Assembly: GCF_000731985.1 (NCBI RefSeq)
Contig: NZ_JNCS01000006.1
Span: forward strand, 62,001-126,000
Reading direction: 5' to 3'
DNA: 64,000 bases
Origin: Natrinema altunense
Lineage (GTDB): Archaea > Halobacteriota > Halobacteria > Halobacteriales > Natrialbaceae
Shown here: piece after piece, positions 17,349 through 26,266 of the stretch
Layout of the letters: each line of letters starts with the position of its first letter
Position numbering within the stretch: the first letter of the stretch is position 1
The notes under the pieces: generated by a model
The model's input: only the letters and a program-made list of their open reading frames with translations
What the model was told of the DNA's origin: nothing
The model's database searches: none
Position numbers and translations under genes: made by a program

Positions 17349-18902
17349 TTACTCGCGTTGGATGAACTCGCCCGAACAGTCGTACTCGTGCAGTTCGTAC
17401 GTGGTAATATCCGATTCCTCGTACGGGGCAGCCGTATCGGTCTGGCCGTAGATAGTGAGTCGCTCGACGCCCGTCTCGTGGGTGGCGTTCCAGCGACCAC
17501 ACAGGTAATTCGCGAAGTACGAGCGATGGTTCTCGTTGTCGGCGAAGCGCATGTTTTTGATATACTTTCGCCACCGGGCGCTTTCGTAGGTTTGATCGAC
17601 CGAGGGTGGTCTCTTCCAGTGGACATCCGTGTCACGGTAGACATCAGTTTTCGTACCGTCCTCGAGTTTGCCCGGCACAACGAGCCACTTGGCCCGCCAG
17701 ATCGGATCCGGAGCGAACATCTTCCAGCTCTGTTCGGCCTGTACGGTCTCGAGGACCTCTTCGCCGCGATCGGGCATATCGTCGTATCCGACTGATCCGG
17801 CGCTCGAGAGAACGACGAGGAAGAGAAAGAGTCCGGGCAAGATCGTCGAGAACAGGACTCGACCGGAGTTCGTGACCGCGGTCAGTCGGGACAGCGCTGG
17901 CCGAATCGACGGGGACTGTGGGACCGGAAGCGTCGGAATATCTCGCTGCAGTCGCGTTACCCCGCCCCGGAGTTGCGATGCAATCCCGGCTCGAGTTGCG
18001 AGCGCGTCCAGCCAGTTCCAGAAGACGGGCGGATAGAACGGAAGAAGTGCGGTAACGGCGACCAGTGGGAAGATGCCGACCCGAATCGTGACGAGCATTC
18101 CGAGGTGCATGCCGACGAAAAGCGAGGCGAACATCGCCCGTCGGCGCCCCATCAGGATAACGAGCAAGGGCGAGAGCAGAATGAGACCCACCCAAAGGTA
18201 GGTGAACACGCGCAACAGGAGTATCTGATCCGCGATGACGTTGCCGAGCAGGATCGTAAACTGATCGGCGCGAAAGGTCTTGGCGATCGCATCGCCAGCC
18301 ATCCATGAATCGCCTCTATATTTGTGGATGGCGTTGCTTGCGTACATGAGTAGCGGCTGCAGAAGGACGGCCATCGTTCCGACCGACGCCACCGTCGTAC
18401 GGTCTCGGTTAGTCCGACGGGCATCGATCGCCCAGCGTTCCCCGAGAGGGAGGAAGATCGCCCAGAAGAGCAGCATCCGAAAGAGGGCGTCGCCCCCGTT
18501 GAGGACCATCGGATTCCGGGTATGCAACGAGAGCAACAGCAGCCACGAAACCAGCGTCGCCAGCCGGGTCCGGTAGCCGACGACCATCGCGAAGGCGAAA
18601 CAGCCGGCGACGACAAACAGGACCGCCTGTACCCACGCCTCGCCGGAAATCGCGTGGAGGGAGTAGACCGACGAGTAGTCCGAGAACAGCGCCTCGAGCG
18701 GGAGGACCCCGTCGTCAGTGTAGAACGCCGTGAGGTGCCGCGACCGGAGCAGAAGATCGACGATCACCAGCGTTCCGAGCGCGATACGGAACGCGGCGAG
18801 CGCTCGCAGGTCGATCTCGAATCGGCGGACGAACGACTCCGAGGCGGTATCGAGTGCGGTCAGTAACCGATTCCGTCCGTTCGTGAGGAGGGCTCGAGTC
18901 AT
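17349..18902 (-). CDS. HTTM-domain membrane protein (vitamin-K gamma-carboxylase-like)
   Basis: A 517-residue multi-pass membrane protein. The HTTM core runs from about residue 30 to 300, with conserved ALAAFRIALGTLVIVDLLL and the GDALFRMLLFWAIFLPLG segment; the C-terminal roughly 150 residues are soluble (FAPDPIWRAKWLVVPG, WRKYIKNM). The family is related to vitamin-K-dependent gamma-carboxylase, but activity in archaea is unknown. ATG 18902 is preferred to the upstream in-frame start at 18944 because the extra residues are Lys/Arg-rich and unlike the family. GC is slightly lower than the neighbours. Confidence 0.82.
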   Translation of the reverse strand: MTRALLTNGRNRLLTALDTASESFVRRFEIDLRALAAFRIALGTLVIVDLLLRSRHLTAFYTDDGVLPLEALFSDYSSVYSLHAISGEAWVQAVLFVVAGCFAFAMVVGYRTRLATLVSWLLLLSLHTRNPMVLNGGDALFRMLLFWAIFLPLGERWAIDARRTNRDRTTVASVGTMAVLLQPLLMYASNAIHKYRGDSWMAGDAIAKTFRADQFTILLGNVIADQILLLRVFTYLWVGLILLSPLLVILMGRRRAMFASLFVGMHLGMLVTIRVGIFPLVAVTALLPFYPPVFWNWLDALATRAGIASQLRGGVTRLQRDIPTLPVPQSPSIRPALSRLTAVTNSGRVLFSTILPGLFLFLVVLSSAGSVGYDDMPDRGEEVLETVQAEQSWKMFAPDPIWRAKWLVVPGKLEDGTKTDVYRDTDVHWKRPPSVDQTYESARWRKYIKNMRFADNENHRSYFANYLCGRWNATHETGVERLTIYGQTDTAAPYEESDITTYELHEYDCSGEFIQRE

Positions 18903-19112
18903 CGTACACTCTATATTGATTCGCTTCTCCCGCTTTCGTATCAAACGCCATAAGCTTGTTGTAAGCTGAAGTGTTTATTTTACCGACTTCCTCCATCCCG
19001 ACCGAAGCCGAAAAACGAGCGATCGTCGACCGAAGCGGTAGTCACAGTGTGTACGGACGAAGCGCACTCCAAAACCCGTGGTTTATCCGTCTCCTACCGC
19101 TCTCTCGATGGC

Positions 19113-19391
19113 TCAGTGCGACGGCTGGGTCGCGTCCCCGTCGTATTCGAAGGTCGCGCCGCAGTCGCCGCAGACTGTTTCCTTCCCGGGTTTGACTCGC
19201 TGTGCAAACACCGCACCGCAGTCCTCACAGATCATAAAGAGACGATGTTCCGGCGCGATGCCGGCCTCGAACTCCGCGTGGATCCAGGCGTCGGCAGTGC
19301 CCTCCTCGTAGAGGGTCACTCCGGAACTGGTCCGTCGCCAATTGATCGCACGGTCGTCGCGGGCGGTTACGGCCGATTCTCGCTCGGACAT
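19113..19391 (-). CDS. Zinc-ribbon protein, haloarchaeal
   Basis: A 92-residue protein with a C-terminal zinc ribbon: CEDCGAVFAQRVKPGKETVC then GDCG, a CxxC-x15-CxxC arrangement. The N-terminal part (INWRRTSSGVTLYEEGTADAW) is a conserved haloarchaeal lead-in. It may bind nucleic acid or a protein partner; no specific function is known. I start at MSERESAV (19391) rather than 19424. It is divergent from nurA. Confidence 0.75.
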   Translation of the reverse strand: MSERESAVTARDDRAINWRRTSSGVTLYEEGTADAWIHAEFEAGIAPEHRLFMICEDCGAVFAQRVKPGKETVCGDCGATFEYDGDATQPSH

Positions 19392-19516
19392 CGGGATACT
19401 CCGACTCTCGGCGCGACCATACATACGTTTTCTGATAGAATTTTACCCGCCCTCGAGTTAATCGCGTCGTTCCGGCGACCACTGGCTTTTTGCGGGTCGG
19501 GTCGGTGACCCCAGGT

Positions 19517-20794
19517 ATGACCCTCGATCCGGTCCACTTCGACGGGATTGCGCGGCTCGCGAGGCGGATCGACCACGGGACCGACGAGCGCGACCGGCGC
19601 GCGTTCGCCGAAACCGTCTGGGAGTCGTTTCTCGATCCCCTGCGCCACGACGGGCGACCGGTTCTCGAGCCGCTCGAGGAGCAGGCGCGACGGCTCGTCG
19701 ACTGCGAGGGAGTCGCCCTGCGCGATCGCGAGTTCCCGAGCGAACACGGCCTGGACGCGGGGACGATCAACCCGACGACGTTCAAAAACGGGCTGGTCGT
19801 CGACATCGCACAGGCAGCCATGAGCGCGACCCCGACAGACCTGGATCTCCACCGGTCGCGGACGACCGTGATGACGGTCCACTCGAACGACGAGACGATG
19901 ATGGTCGACGAGACCTGGGGCACGTTCGACGCGGGCTACAGCCGGAGCCGCGCGGTCAAGATCCCGCCGCTGCCCCGGTTCGCCGAGGGGGTCGTCCACG
20001 CGCTGGCGCTGTACCTCGCCGAGAGCAAACACGCCCGCGATCACGCCGACGCGGTCTCGGACCTGCTCGTCCTCGACGGTCCGCTCTATCCGCGGGGGCT
20101 GTTGCGCTGGGCCGACCAACATCCCGACCTCGCCGATTTCCTGCTCGAGGACCCCCGGCCGACGACGGTGCTGGAGAACTACGTGCGGTTAGTCGAGGAC
20201 TTCGTCGAACGCGACGTTCCGCTCGTCGGCTTCGTCAAAAACCCCGCGACGCGCGTACTCACGCGGACGTTGAAGTCGAAGCGAGACGTCGACATCAGCG
20301 TGCCCTGGAGCGACGACTCGGCGCTGTTCACCCGCTTGCTCGAGCGCGGCGAGTACGTCGACGACGTCGACGGCGAGCGCTGGGAGCGGGATACGTCGTC
20401 GCTCTCGTATACGAACTGGTTCCGCTCGCGGGGCGGCGTCGATCGACCGCTGTCGGCCGAGGGCGACGCGCTCGGCGTCGAGCGTCGCCTCGACCGCGAG
20501 GCCTACGAGGTCACGTTCTTCGTGATCTACGACCCCCGTGACGATCTGCTGTACCGGATCGAGGCCCCGTACGCGTTCACGAGGGACCCCGAACTCCGCG
20601 AGCAACTTACGATGCAACTGTTACAGGACGTCGCTATCGCCCACGGTCCGCCGACCATCGTCGCGAAAGCCGACGAACTCGCCCGGATCAGCAACTCGGA
20701 GAAGGCGTCGCTCCGCGAGACGCTCGAGGAGCGGTTCGACGCGGCCCAGGACCGGACCTACGACGACCATCGATGGGACGATCAGCCCTATTAG
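19517..20794 (+). CDS. nurA: NurA-domain 5'-3' nuclease (DNA repair)
   Basis: Nuclease that acts with the HerA ATPase to resect DNA double-strand ends for homologous recombination. The protein is 425 residues. The core aspartate motif LVLDGPLYPRGLLRW is near residue 184-198, with VGFVKNPATRVL and ISVPWSDDSALF as further family blocks. ATG 19517 replaces an upstream GTG-type start at 19490. The N-terminal 170 residues are a haloarchaeal extension. herA is 2.5 kb downstream on the same strand rather than adjacent. Confidence 0.88.
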   Translation: MTLDPVHFDGIARLARRIDHGTDERDRRAFAETVWESFLDPLRHDGRPVLEPLEEQARRLVDCEGVALRDREFPSEHGLDAGTINPTTFKNGLVVDIAQAAMSATPTDLDLHRSRTTVMTVHSNDETMMVDETWGTFDAGYSRSRAVKIPPLPRFAEGVVHALALYLAESKHARDHADAVSDLLVLDGPLYPRGLLRWADQHPDLADFLLEDPRPTTVLENYVRLVEDFVERDVPLVGFVKNPATRVLTRTLKSKRDVDISVPWSDDSALFTRLLERGEYVDDVDGERWERDTSSLSYTNWFRSRGGVDRPLSAEGDALGVERRLDREAYEVTFFVIYDPRDDLLYRIEAPYAFTRDPELREQLTMQLLQDVAIAHGPPTIVAKADELARISNSEKASLRETLEERFDAAQDRTYDDHRWDDQPY

Positions 20795-20928
20795 CGACGG
20801 TCTGTCCCGAGGTCGATTTTCGCGGGACGGTCGGTGTCGGCGCGAGCAACCCACGTGTCCCCGTCGGGAGCACGCGGCGGCCCCGCTCGACGTGATCCGA
20901 AGACGGCAACCGTTCCCGCTGGCTGCCC

Positions 20929-21261
20929 CTAGCCGTCGCTTTTTTCCACCTCGAGCGAAACGTCGTCGGGATCGATGCCGATCCGCGCGAACTGCGTTCG
21001 GACGTGCTCTTTGGCCCCCTCAAGAGCCTGTTCGCGGGTGTCGAAACCGCGCGGCATGGGCGACTCGAACGCGAGGTTGACCTCGCGACCGTCGACGAGT
21101 TGCGTCGTCCCGCCGCTGTCGACTTCGTAAAACTCGTCGCAGACCCAGACGTACGCGGCGTCTTCGTCGGGTGCACCGCTGAACGTGGGGGCTCGCTCAC
21201 CCCGTTCGTACAGCGTCCCAGTGAGTTCCGTCCCGCCCGCACGACCGCGTACCATAAGCAT
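20929..21261 (-). CDS. Conserved haloarchaeal protein, unknown function
   Basis: A 110-residue acidic protein (MLMVRGRAGGTELTGTLYERG...). It has a beta-rich N-terminus (AYVWVCDEFYEVDSGGTTQLVDG) and a helical C-terminus (REQALEGAKEHVRTQFARIG). I recognise the pattern as a recurrent haloarchaeal hypothetical but know no function. MVRG at 21255 is an alternative start. It lies between nurA and a winged-helix regulator on the opposite strand. Confidence 0.7.
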   Translation of the reverse strand: MLMVRGRAGGTELTGTLYERGERAPTFSGAPDEDAAYVWVCDEFYEVDSGGTTQLVDGREVNLAFESPMPRGFDTREQALEGAKEHVRTQFARIGIDPDDVSLEVEKSDG

Positions 21262-21682
21262 ACGCTATCGTACGTCTCGCGGACGCAAAAATGCCGTGGC
21301 ATCGGCCAGCGAACGGCAATAGCGCACTCGATCAGTGCCGACGGGTGTGTCCGCCGCCTACCCGATCTCTCTCGGCCGCGGGGCTATCGCTCGATCACGC
21401 GAACTAGTTGAAAGGTTGAACTATATCGCCATCGAACGGGACATTCAACCGACCAGAACCGCGGAAGACGACGGCACACACGATCTCGCTGGTTCCGTTC
21501 GATCATTCTCAACCGGCATCGGAACTCGATTACTTCTCGCCATTTCCAAAACAAATCAGCCGCTTCCGTCGATTACGAGTGCCTCAGCGCGTTACGGAGG
21601 GATTATCGAAGTAACACTCTCATTTCCGGCCCAAATCGTTTTGGAAACGATCTTATCCCCGTTGCAGGGGTTGGTCAGTGTA
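21262..21682. promoter_or_regulatory. 421-bp intergenic region with a 17-bp operator-like palindrome
   Basis: No convincing gene. The sequence is less GC-rich than its surroundings. At 21635-21651 there is a perfect inverted repeat with 7-bp arms (ATCGTTT, 3-base spacer, AAACGAT) located 32-48 bases before the ATG of the tandem winged-helix regulator, overlapping where its TATA box or BRE should be. A regulator-binding site, possibly autoregulatory, is plausible but not shown. Confidence 0.5.
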
Positions 21683-22303
21683 ATGAGTTCGGACGCTCAC
21701 CTCGGCGGCAACATGCCCGATCCACTCGAAACCGTTCCGACGGAGTGTTACGAGATTCTTCGCCATCCTCGCCGACTTCGCGTTCTCGAGGTGCTCGGTT
21801 GTCGACAGACGCGACTCTCCTTATCTGAACTGACGACGGCACTGATCGACGAATCGACGGGCTCGAACGGCCACGCACGCCACGACGTTCGGACCTCTCT
21901 CGTTCACAACCACCTCCCGCGACTCGAAGACTACGACATCGTCGACTGGGACGACGACGGCGTCGCACTGGTCGACGAATCGCCGGTCCACCCCGCCGAT
22001 CTCTCCGTGCTGCTCGACCTCTGTGAGAGCGAGAACGCCCGAACCCTGCTCGAGACGCTCGTCGACCCCGTTCGGATGCGGCTGCTCTCCGTTCTCGAGG
22101 CGGGCGATCGACCGCTCTCGATCGAGCACCTCGCCGAGCGACTCAGCGGTCACGAGAGCGACCCGTTCGCCGACGCCGAGCGCGCGACGGTGGCGCTCCA
22201 CCACTCCCACCTGCCCGCGATGGCCGACATCGGCGTCATCAGCTACGAGCAGGAATCCCGTCTCGTCACGCGCTACGATCAGGTCGTCTCGATCGTCGAG
22301 TAG
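21683..22303 (+). CDS. Tandem winged-helix regulator (two DUF7344-like domains)
   Basis: A 206-residue probable transcription factor with two copies of the haloarchaeal DUF7344-type winged helix: residues of about 20-98 (CYEILRHPRRLRVLEVLG, HDVRTSLVHNHLPRLEDY) and about 112-200 (ARTLLETLVDPVRMRLL, ALHHSHLPAMADIGVI). The LxHxHLPxLxDxG block is the hallmark. Targets unknown. ATG 21683 was chosen because the domain starts just after it. A palindrome lies in its promoter. Confidence 0.8.
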   Translation: MSSDAHLGGNMPDPLETVPTECYEILRHPRRLRVLEVLGCRQTRLSLSELTTALIDESTGSNGHARHDVRTSLVHNHLPRLEDYDIVDWDDDGVALVDESPVHPADLSVLLDLCESENARTLLETLVDPVRMRLLSVLEAGDRPLSIEHLAERLSGHESDPFADAERATVALHHSHLPAMADIGVISYEQESRLVTRYDQVVSIVE

Positions 22304-22468
22304 CCGTCGACCGTATCGGGCCGCCATCCGCCGACGCGATCCGTTCTCGGTGTCCCACCGTCAGTCCGGCTGTCTCCACCGGCGGCCGTGCGATCGGCGG
22401 CCGGTGGGCGTCCGCCACGATCGACAAACGGTAAGAGCGTGCCGTCCGTCAGTGGGAGACAACACGAC

Positions 22469-23254
22469 ATGACCGCCGCGAAATGCGACGACGGGACTCG
22501 CCCGCGCGACGGGTCGAGCGACCGCAACGTCGTTCGCGGCGGTCTCGCCGTCTTGTTCGTCTTCACCCTCTCGGTCGCGCCCGTCGCGGAGACGGTCGCC
22601 GCGATCGATCAGGTCGCGATCGTCTCGCCGGATCGAATGCAGGTCCAGGCTGCGCCCGGTGAGACGGTCGAAATCGACGTGACCCTCCGGAGTCAGGGCG
22701 GTCACGGCGGAGGCGGCATCGACGCGGTGACGCTCGTCGCCCAGTACCACCCCGACTACCTCGAGATCGAGGGCGTCGACCGCGGGTCGTGGCTCGACGG
22801 GTCCGATGCGACGATTCGCACCGCCGAGGTCCTCGCGGACGAGCGAGGCACCGCACTCCTCGAGCAGCGCCGCGAGCCGGCCGGTGACGGTGCGACCGGC
22901 GCGGGGACGATCGCGACGCTGACCGTCCGGGTCGCCGAGGACGCGCCGGCCGGGACGACGACGCTCTCGTTCGACGAGTCCGCGGTCGAGACCACCGGGG
23001 ACTGGCCGATCGCCGTCGTCGACGACGCCGCGACGATCGCGATCGACGGCGGCACCGACCCGCTCGAGTCGTTCGACCATCCCGATCCCGACGAACTGGC
23101 GCGGGAGCCGACCCCCGCGAGCGAGGGCGGGAACGCATCGGCGGCGACCGACAGCAGCGAGCCGGTGCCGGGATTTACCGCCGGGCTCGCGATCACGGTT
23201 GTCACGCTGGGGACAGCGCTGTTAGTAGTCGCCGCTGACCGTCGCGGGCGATAA
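22469..23254 (+). CDS. PGF-CTERM surface protein with cohesin-like domain
   Basis: A 261-residue exported protein: signal/transmembrane segment at about 24-46 (GGLAVLFVFTLSVAPVAETV), a cohesin-like domain at about 50-185 (ETVEIDVTLRSQGG, DAVTLVAQYHPDYLEIEG, AGTIATLTVRVAEDAPAGT), a Glu/Ser/Ala linker, and a C-terminal PGF-CTERM tail (PGF at about 234, hydrophobic stretch, ADRRGR). Expected to be processed by archaeosortase A. It sits between a regulator and herA, so it is not in the PhoX cluster, yet it has the same architecture as the protein at 10194. Confidence 0.83.
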   Translation: MTAAKCDDGTRPRDGSSDRNVVRGGLAVLFVFTLSVAPVAETVAAIDQVAIVSPDRMQVQAAPGETVEIDVTLRSQGGHGGGGIDAVTLVAQYHPDYLEIEGVDRGSWLDGSDATIRTAEVLADERGTALLEQRREPAGDGATGAGTIATLTVRVAEDAPAGTTTLSFDESAVETTGDWPIAVVDDAATIAIDGGTDPLESFDHPDPDELAREPTPASEGGNASAATDSSEPVPGFTAGLAITVVTLGTALLVVAADRRGR

Positions 23255-23310
23255 ACAGTCCGTCCGACCGGAGGGAAACGCGTTTGTGGGACGGGCCGGA
23301 TGGGGTTGGT

Positions 23311-25191
23311 ATGAGCGATCTGGGCGACTTCGGCGATTTCGATGCCGATGCCGGTACTGACGACGGCTCGGCGGCCGACGCGGCGGGTTCGTCGCCGTCG
23401 TCGTCGGGTTCCGAGGGCACGACCGACGAGGGAACGGACGATTTCGACGCGACGACTGTCGAACCCAGCGGCGAGGACGCCGGTATCGGAACGATCTGCG
23501 TCTCCCAGGGGCTGCGGGTCGCCGAGGACGGGGACGAGACCACCCTCCGGGCCTACGTCACCCGCGGCAACCGGTCGTCGGTCCGCATCGGGAGCTACCT
23601 GCTCGCGCCCTATCCCGACGGCGAGACGCTGTTCTGTCGTATCACCGGCCTCGAGTACGCCCAGCAGTATCACGCCGACGACGCGACGGAGATTCACGCC
23701 CGACGGGCGATGCGGACCGACGAGATCGACGAGGCCGATTACAAGTTCGTCGCCGAACTCGAGCCCGTCGCCGTCCTCTACGAGGACAGCGCGGAGCGAA
23801 GCTCCGCGAGCGGCCGGACGCAGTCCGACGACGACGGCGAGTTGAAACGGCGGATGACCGATCGCGTGCCGAAACCGCAGACGGTGATCCGGCAGGCCGA
23901 CGATACCGAGGAGATCAAGACCGGGCTGAAGATACCCGACGACGGGGTCTTTCTGGGTCACCTCTCGGTCGGCGGCGAGAAGGTCCGGACCGCCGCGTCG
24001 CCGCCAACGATCGATTACCGGCTGAAAGACGACTACGATGCGGGCGATCCGCTCGTCTTCCGGCACTCGCTGATCGCCGGCGGGACGGGGTCGGGGAAGA
24101 CCCACGGCGCGAAGAACATCCTCCGTCAGTACCTCGCCGAGGAGCGAACCTATCCGATGGCCGATGGCCGCGAGGTCAGCCCCGCCGTCGTCCAGTTCGA
24201 CCCGCAGGACGAGTACGCCCAGATGCACGACGACAACCCCGACTTGGACGGGGAGTTCGCGCGCCACCTCGAGCGCGAGGGGATCGCCTACGGCGGCCAC
24301 GACGATACGACTGCCTTCATCCCGAAAGTGGGGTCGGCGTCGTACGCGGCGGGTCATCACCGCGCGGAACAGGTCGAGTTTACTATCCCCTTTTCGATGG
24401 TCCACGACAACCCGTGGCTGGTCGCGGGCAGCGGGTTGAACGACAACCAGTACGGCGCGCTCACGACCGTCCTCCTGCCGCGGTTCCGGAAGCAGTACGG
24501 CAACGGTGGAACGTACGAGGAGTTCACGACGTTTCTCGACGATCCGGCTCTGCGCGAGGAACTCGACGAGTCGGGGCGGGTCCACGAGGCGACCTTCGAC
24601 GCCGTTCGGCGGCGCGTGCTCGGCTTCGGCCACGTCTTCGACCAGGACGCGCGTCCGATCACCGATCTCGTCCACGACTTCGTCCGCCCCGGCGGGTTGA
24701 CCGTGGTGCCGACTTATCACATCACCGATAGCAGAGCGACCGAGACGATCGTCCTCGCGGTCTCCTCGCTGCTCATCGATCAGAAACTCTCGAACGATCC
24801 GGACTACGACCGAATCAAGGAGACCCCGCTCGTGCTGGGGATGGACGAGGCCCACAACTTCCTGACCGACGCCGATTCGGTTCAGGCGGGGAAGGTCATC
24901 ACGAAATTCACCGAGGCCGCCAAGCAGGGCCGAAAGGAACGGCTCGGCCTCTTTCTCATCACGCAGGACCCACAGGACATCCACGACGCCGTCTTCAAAC
25001 AGATCAACACCACCGTCGTGCTCAACCTCGGCGACGAGGACGCCATCAAGAGCGTGAACATCCCCAGCAACCTCGAGTCCAAAGTGCCCTACATGGAGAA
25101 AGGGCAGATGGTCGTCTACTCGCCCGACAACTCCGAGCCGGTGGAACTGATCGGGCTGCCGACGTGTCTGACTCGCCACGGGCGGGACTGA
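23311..25191 (+). CDS. herA: HerA-type bipolar DNA helicase/ATPase
   Basis: Hexameric FtsK/HerA-family ATPase that works with NurA in end resection. 626 residues. A Ser/Asp-rich disordered N-terminus (about 1-60) precedes the HAS-barrel-like part. Walker A is AGGTGSGKTHG near residue 256, and Walker B is LVLGMDEAHNF near 510; the LFLITQDPQDIHDAVFKQIN segment carries the sensor/arginine-finger region. ATG 23311 is preferred to an upstream TTG. nurA is on the same strand but three genes away. GC is normal for the window. Confidence 0.9.
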   Translation: MSDLGDFGDFDADAGTDDGSAADAAGSSPSSSGSEGTTDEGTDDFDATTVEPSGEDAGIGTICVSQGLRVAEDGDETTLRAYVTRGNRSSVRIGSYLLAPYPDGETLFCRITGLEYAQQYHADDATEIHARRAMRTDEIDEADYKFVAELEPVAVLYEDSAERSSASGRTQSDDDGELKRRMTDRVPKPQTVIRQADDTEEIKTGLKIPDDGVFLGHLSVGGEKVRTAASPPTIDYRLKDDYDAGDPLVFRHSLIAGGTGSGKTHGAKNILRQYLAEERTYPMADGREVSPAVVQFDPQDEYAQMHDDNPDLDGEFARHLEREGIAYGGHDDTTAFIPKVGSASYAAGHHRAEQVEFTIPFSMVHDNPWLVAGSGLNDNQYGALTTVLLPRFRKQYGNGGTYEEFTTFLDDPALREELDESGRVHEATFDAVRRRVLGFGHVFDQDARPITDLVHDFVRPGGLTVVPTYHITDSRATETIVLAVSSLLIDQKLSNDPDYDRIKETPLVLGMDEAHNFLTDADSVQAGKVITKFTEAAKQGRKERLGLFLITQDPQDIHDAVFKQINTTVVLNLGDEDAIKSVNIPSNLESKVPYMEKGQMVVYSPDNSEPVELIGLPTCLTRHGRD

Positions 25192-25282
25192 GTCGCTCGA
25201 CGTTTCCGGAACCTTGTAGCCGCCGGACTGTGAAGAGTGATCGCTCACTACGGATGCGAACTGAACGCTGGTTCCCTCTCCA

Positions 25283-25348
25283 CTACAAATATCGTTCGTG
25301 AAGTACCTCGGGGACAAGCCCCGAGGCACTCTCGCTGTATTTTTGTAG
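25283..25348. repeat. Nested inverted repeat resembling an IS200/IS605-type end
   Basis: A strong hairpin, CCTCGGGG-ACAAG-CCCCGAGG, at 25306-25326 lies inside a wider inverted repeat whose outer arms are CTACAAA at 25283 and TTTTTGTAG at 25340. This layout is like the terminal hairpins of haloarchaeal IS200/IS605 (TnpB) elements. No tnpA or tnpB gene is nearby, so it would be a remnant or a non-autonomous derivative. It could also be the herA terminator. Confidence 0.5.
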
Positions 25349-25366
25349 AACGATTTGAGTACAAAG

Positions 25367-25798
25367 GAGGGTGTCATAGAAGTCTTCTCATGGTGTTGAT
25401 TACAGCAACCTCTACGGTGAATTGCCCGATAAGTGGGTCTGCATATGGAACACGATAGATTGAGCTACGGATTATCAGCAGTCTGAATAAAGGAATACAC
25501 ACAAATAGCGATACTAATGAAAAGCAGATAGGCTGTCCATGATTTGTCACCACTTATAATAGTCGCAACAGCAAGAACTGCAAACGCTAAGGCAACGATA
25601 GCCGAACGAATCGCACGAAGATGTGCTGTTAACATCAAATACTGGTCATCACCCATACATAATGTATATTATTTCTATAATATATGCCTTCTGTTAATAA
25701 AGGACAGAGTTAATTGCTACTTCGTTATTTGATTGGCCTGTACTTATGGAATCAGGGTACTCACATAGGTGGTGTGAGAGCCGTTCTATGACACCCTC
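25367..25798. mobile_element. MITE-like element, 432 bp, with passenger ORF
   Basis: The element is bounded by perfect 15-bp inverted repeats (GAGGGTGTCATAGAA at 25367-25381 and its complement at 25784-25798), with partial match for about ten more bases. It is flanked by a 7-bp direct repeat TACAAAG (25360-25366 and 25799-25805), a target-site duplication. It encodes no transposase. It is much more AT-rich than the chromosome. It carries one small membrane-protein frame on the minus strand. Termini should match an autonomous IS elsewhere in the genome; I cannot name the family. Confidence 0.85.
25465..25656 (-). CDS. Small two-helix membrane protein inside the MITE-like element
   Basis: A 63-residue open frame (MGDDQYLMLTAHLRAIRSA...) with two predicted membrane segments (IVALAFAVLAVATIISG and WTAYLLFISIAICVYSFI). 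An AT-rich TATA-like stretch (25660-25690) precedes the ATG, so it may be expressed. It is the only frame in the element and is not a transposase. It could be cargo, or the element may have closed around a chromosomal gene. Function unknown. Confidence 0.5.
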   Translation of the reverse strand: MGDDQYLMLTAHLRAIRSAIVALAFAVLAVATIISGDKSWTAYLLFISIAICVYSFIQTADNP

Positions 25799-25897
25799 TA
25801 CAAAGGACAAGCAGCATCGTTCCGTGAGCTCTCCTCAAGATTCTTCAAGAGAGAACTGCGAACAATATTTAAGTATCTATGAGGAATGGTCAGAAAC

Positions 25898-26167
25898 ATG
25901 ACACCTACTGGTGATTCGGATACCCCGGATGTTCGGTTCCGGATACGTCTTCTACGGGTGATCGTATCAATCGTCGTACTGACGGGAGTGACTGTTATTC
26001 TCGGGTATGGTGGTTGGATCGTTTTAACCATTACTGCGAAGGTTGCAGGGTACGATCCGGAAACAACAAACGGCGAACTTCTTCGGAATCGATTACTTGC
26101 ATGGCCCGACCGCAATAGAGAGGTCATGCGCTCGGATGGGCGGGTCAAACTCCCGTTGAAACCATAA
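25898..26167 (+). CDS. Small membrane protein, accessory region
   Basis: An 89-residue protein (MTPTGDSDTPDVRFRIRLL...) with a single transmembrane segment at about residues 20-48 and a C-terminal soluble tail (DPETTNGELLRNRLLAWPDR). A TATA-like ATTTAAG at 25866-25872 is about 27 bases before ATG 25898, supporting this start over 25886 and a leaderless message. It lies immediately beside the MITE-like insertion in AT-rich DNA, suggesting recent acquisition. No family recognised. Confidence 0.6.
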   Translation: MTPTGDSDTPDVRFRIRLLRVIVSIVVLTGVTVILGYGGWIVLTITAKVAGYDPETTNGELLRNRLLAWPDRNREVMRSDGRVKLPLKP

Positions 26168-26266
26168 CAAGTTGTGCAATGGCTCTTCTAGACCCAGGAG
26201 GCGAGGGTGAACGATTCCTACAAATATCGAGCGTCGCTCCGGGGCCTGCTTCATTTGTCTTGAACG

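Noticed and set aside
25283-25348. tnpB-type insertion sequence
   Set aside because: Only the hairpin end is present; no transposase or TnpB frame lies within several hundred bases.
22756-25377. Open frame of 873 codons on the - strand
   Set aside because: Antisense to herA and part of the cohesin-like gene; herA has clear Walker motifs and a good start. No domain in the antisense frame.
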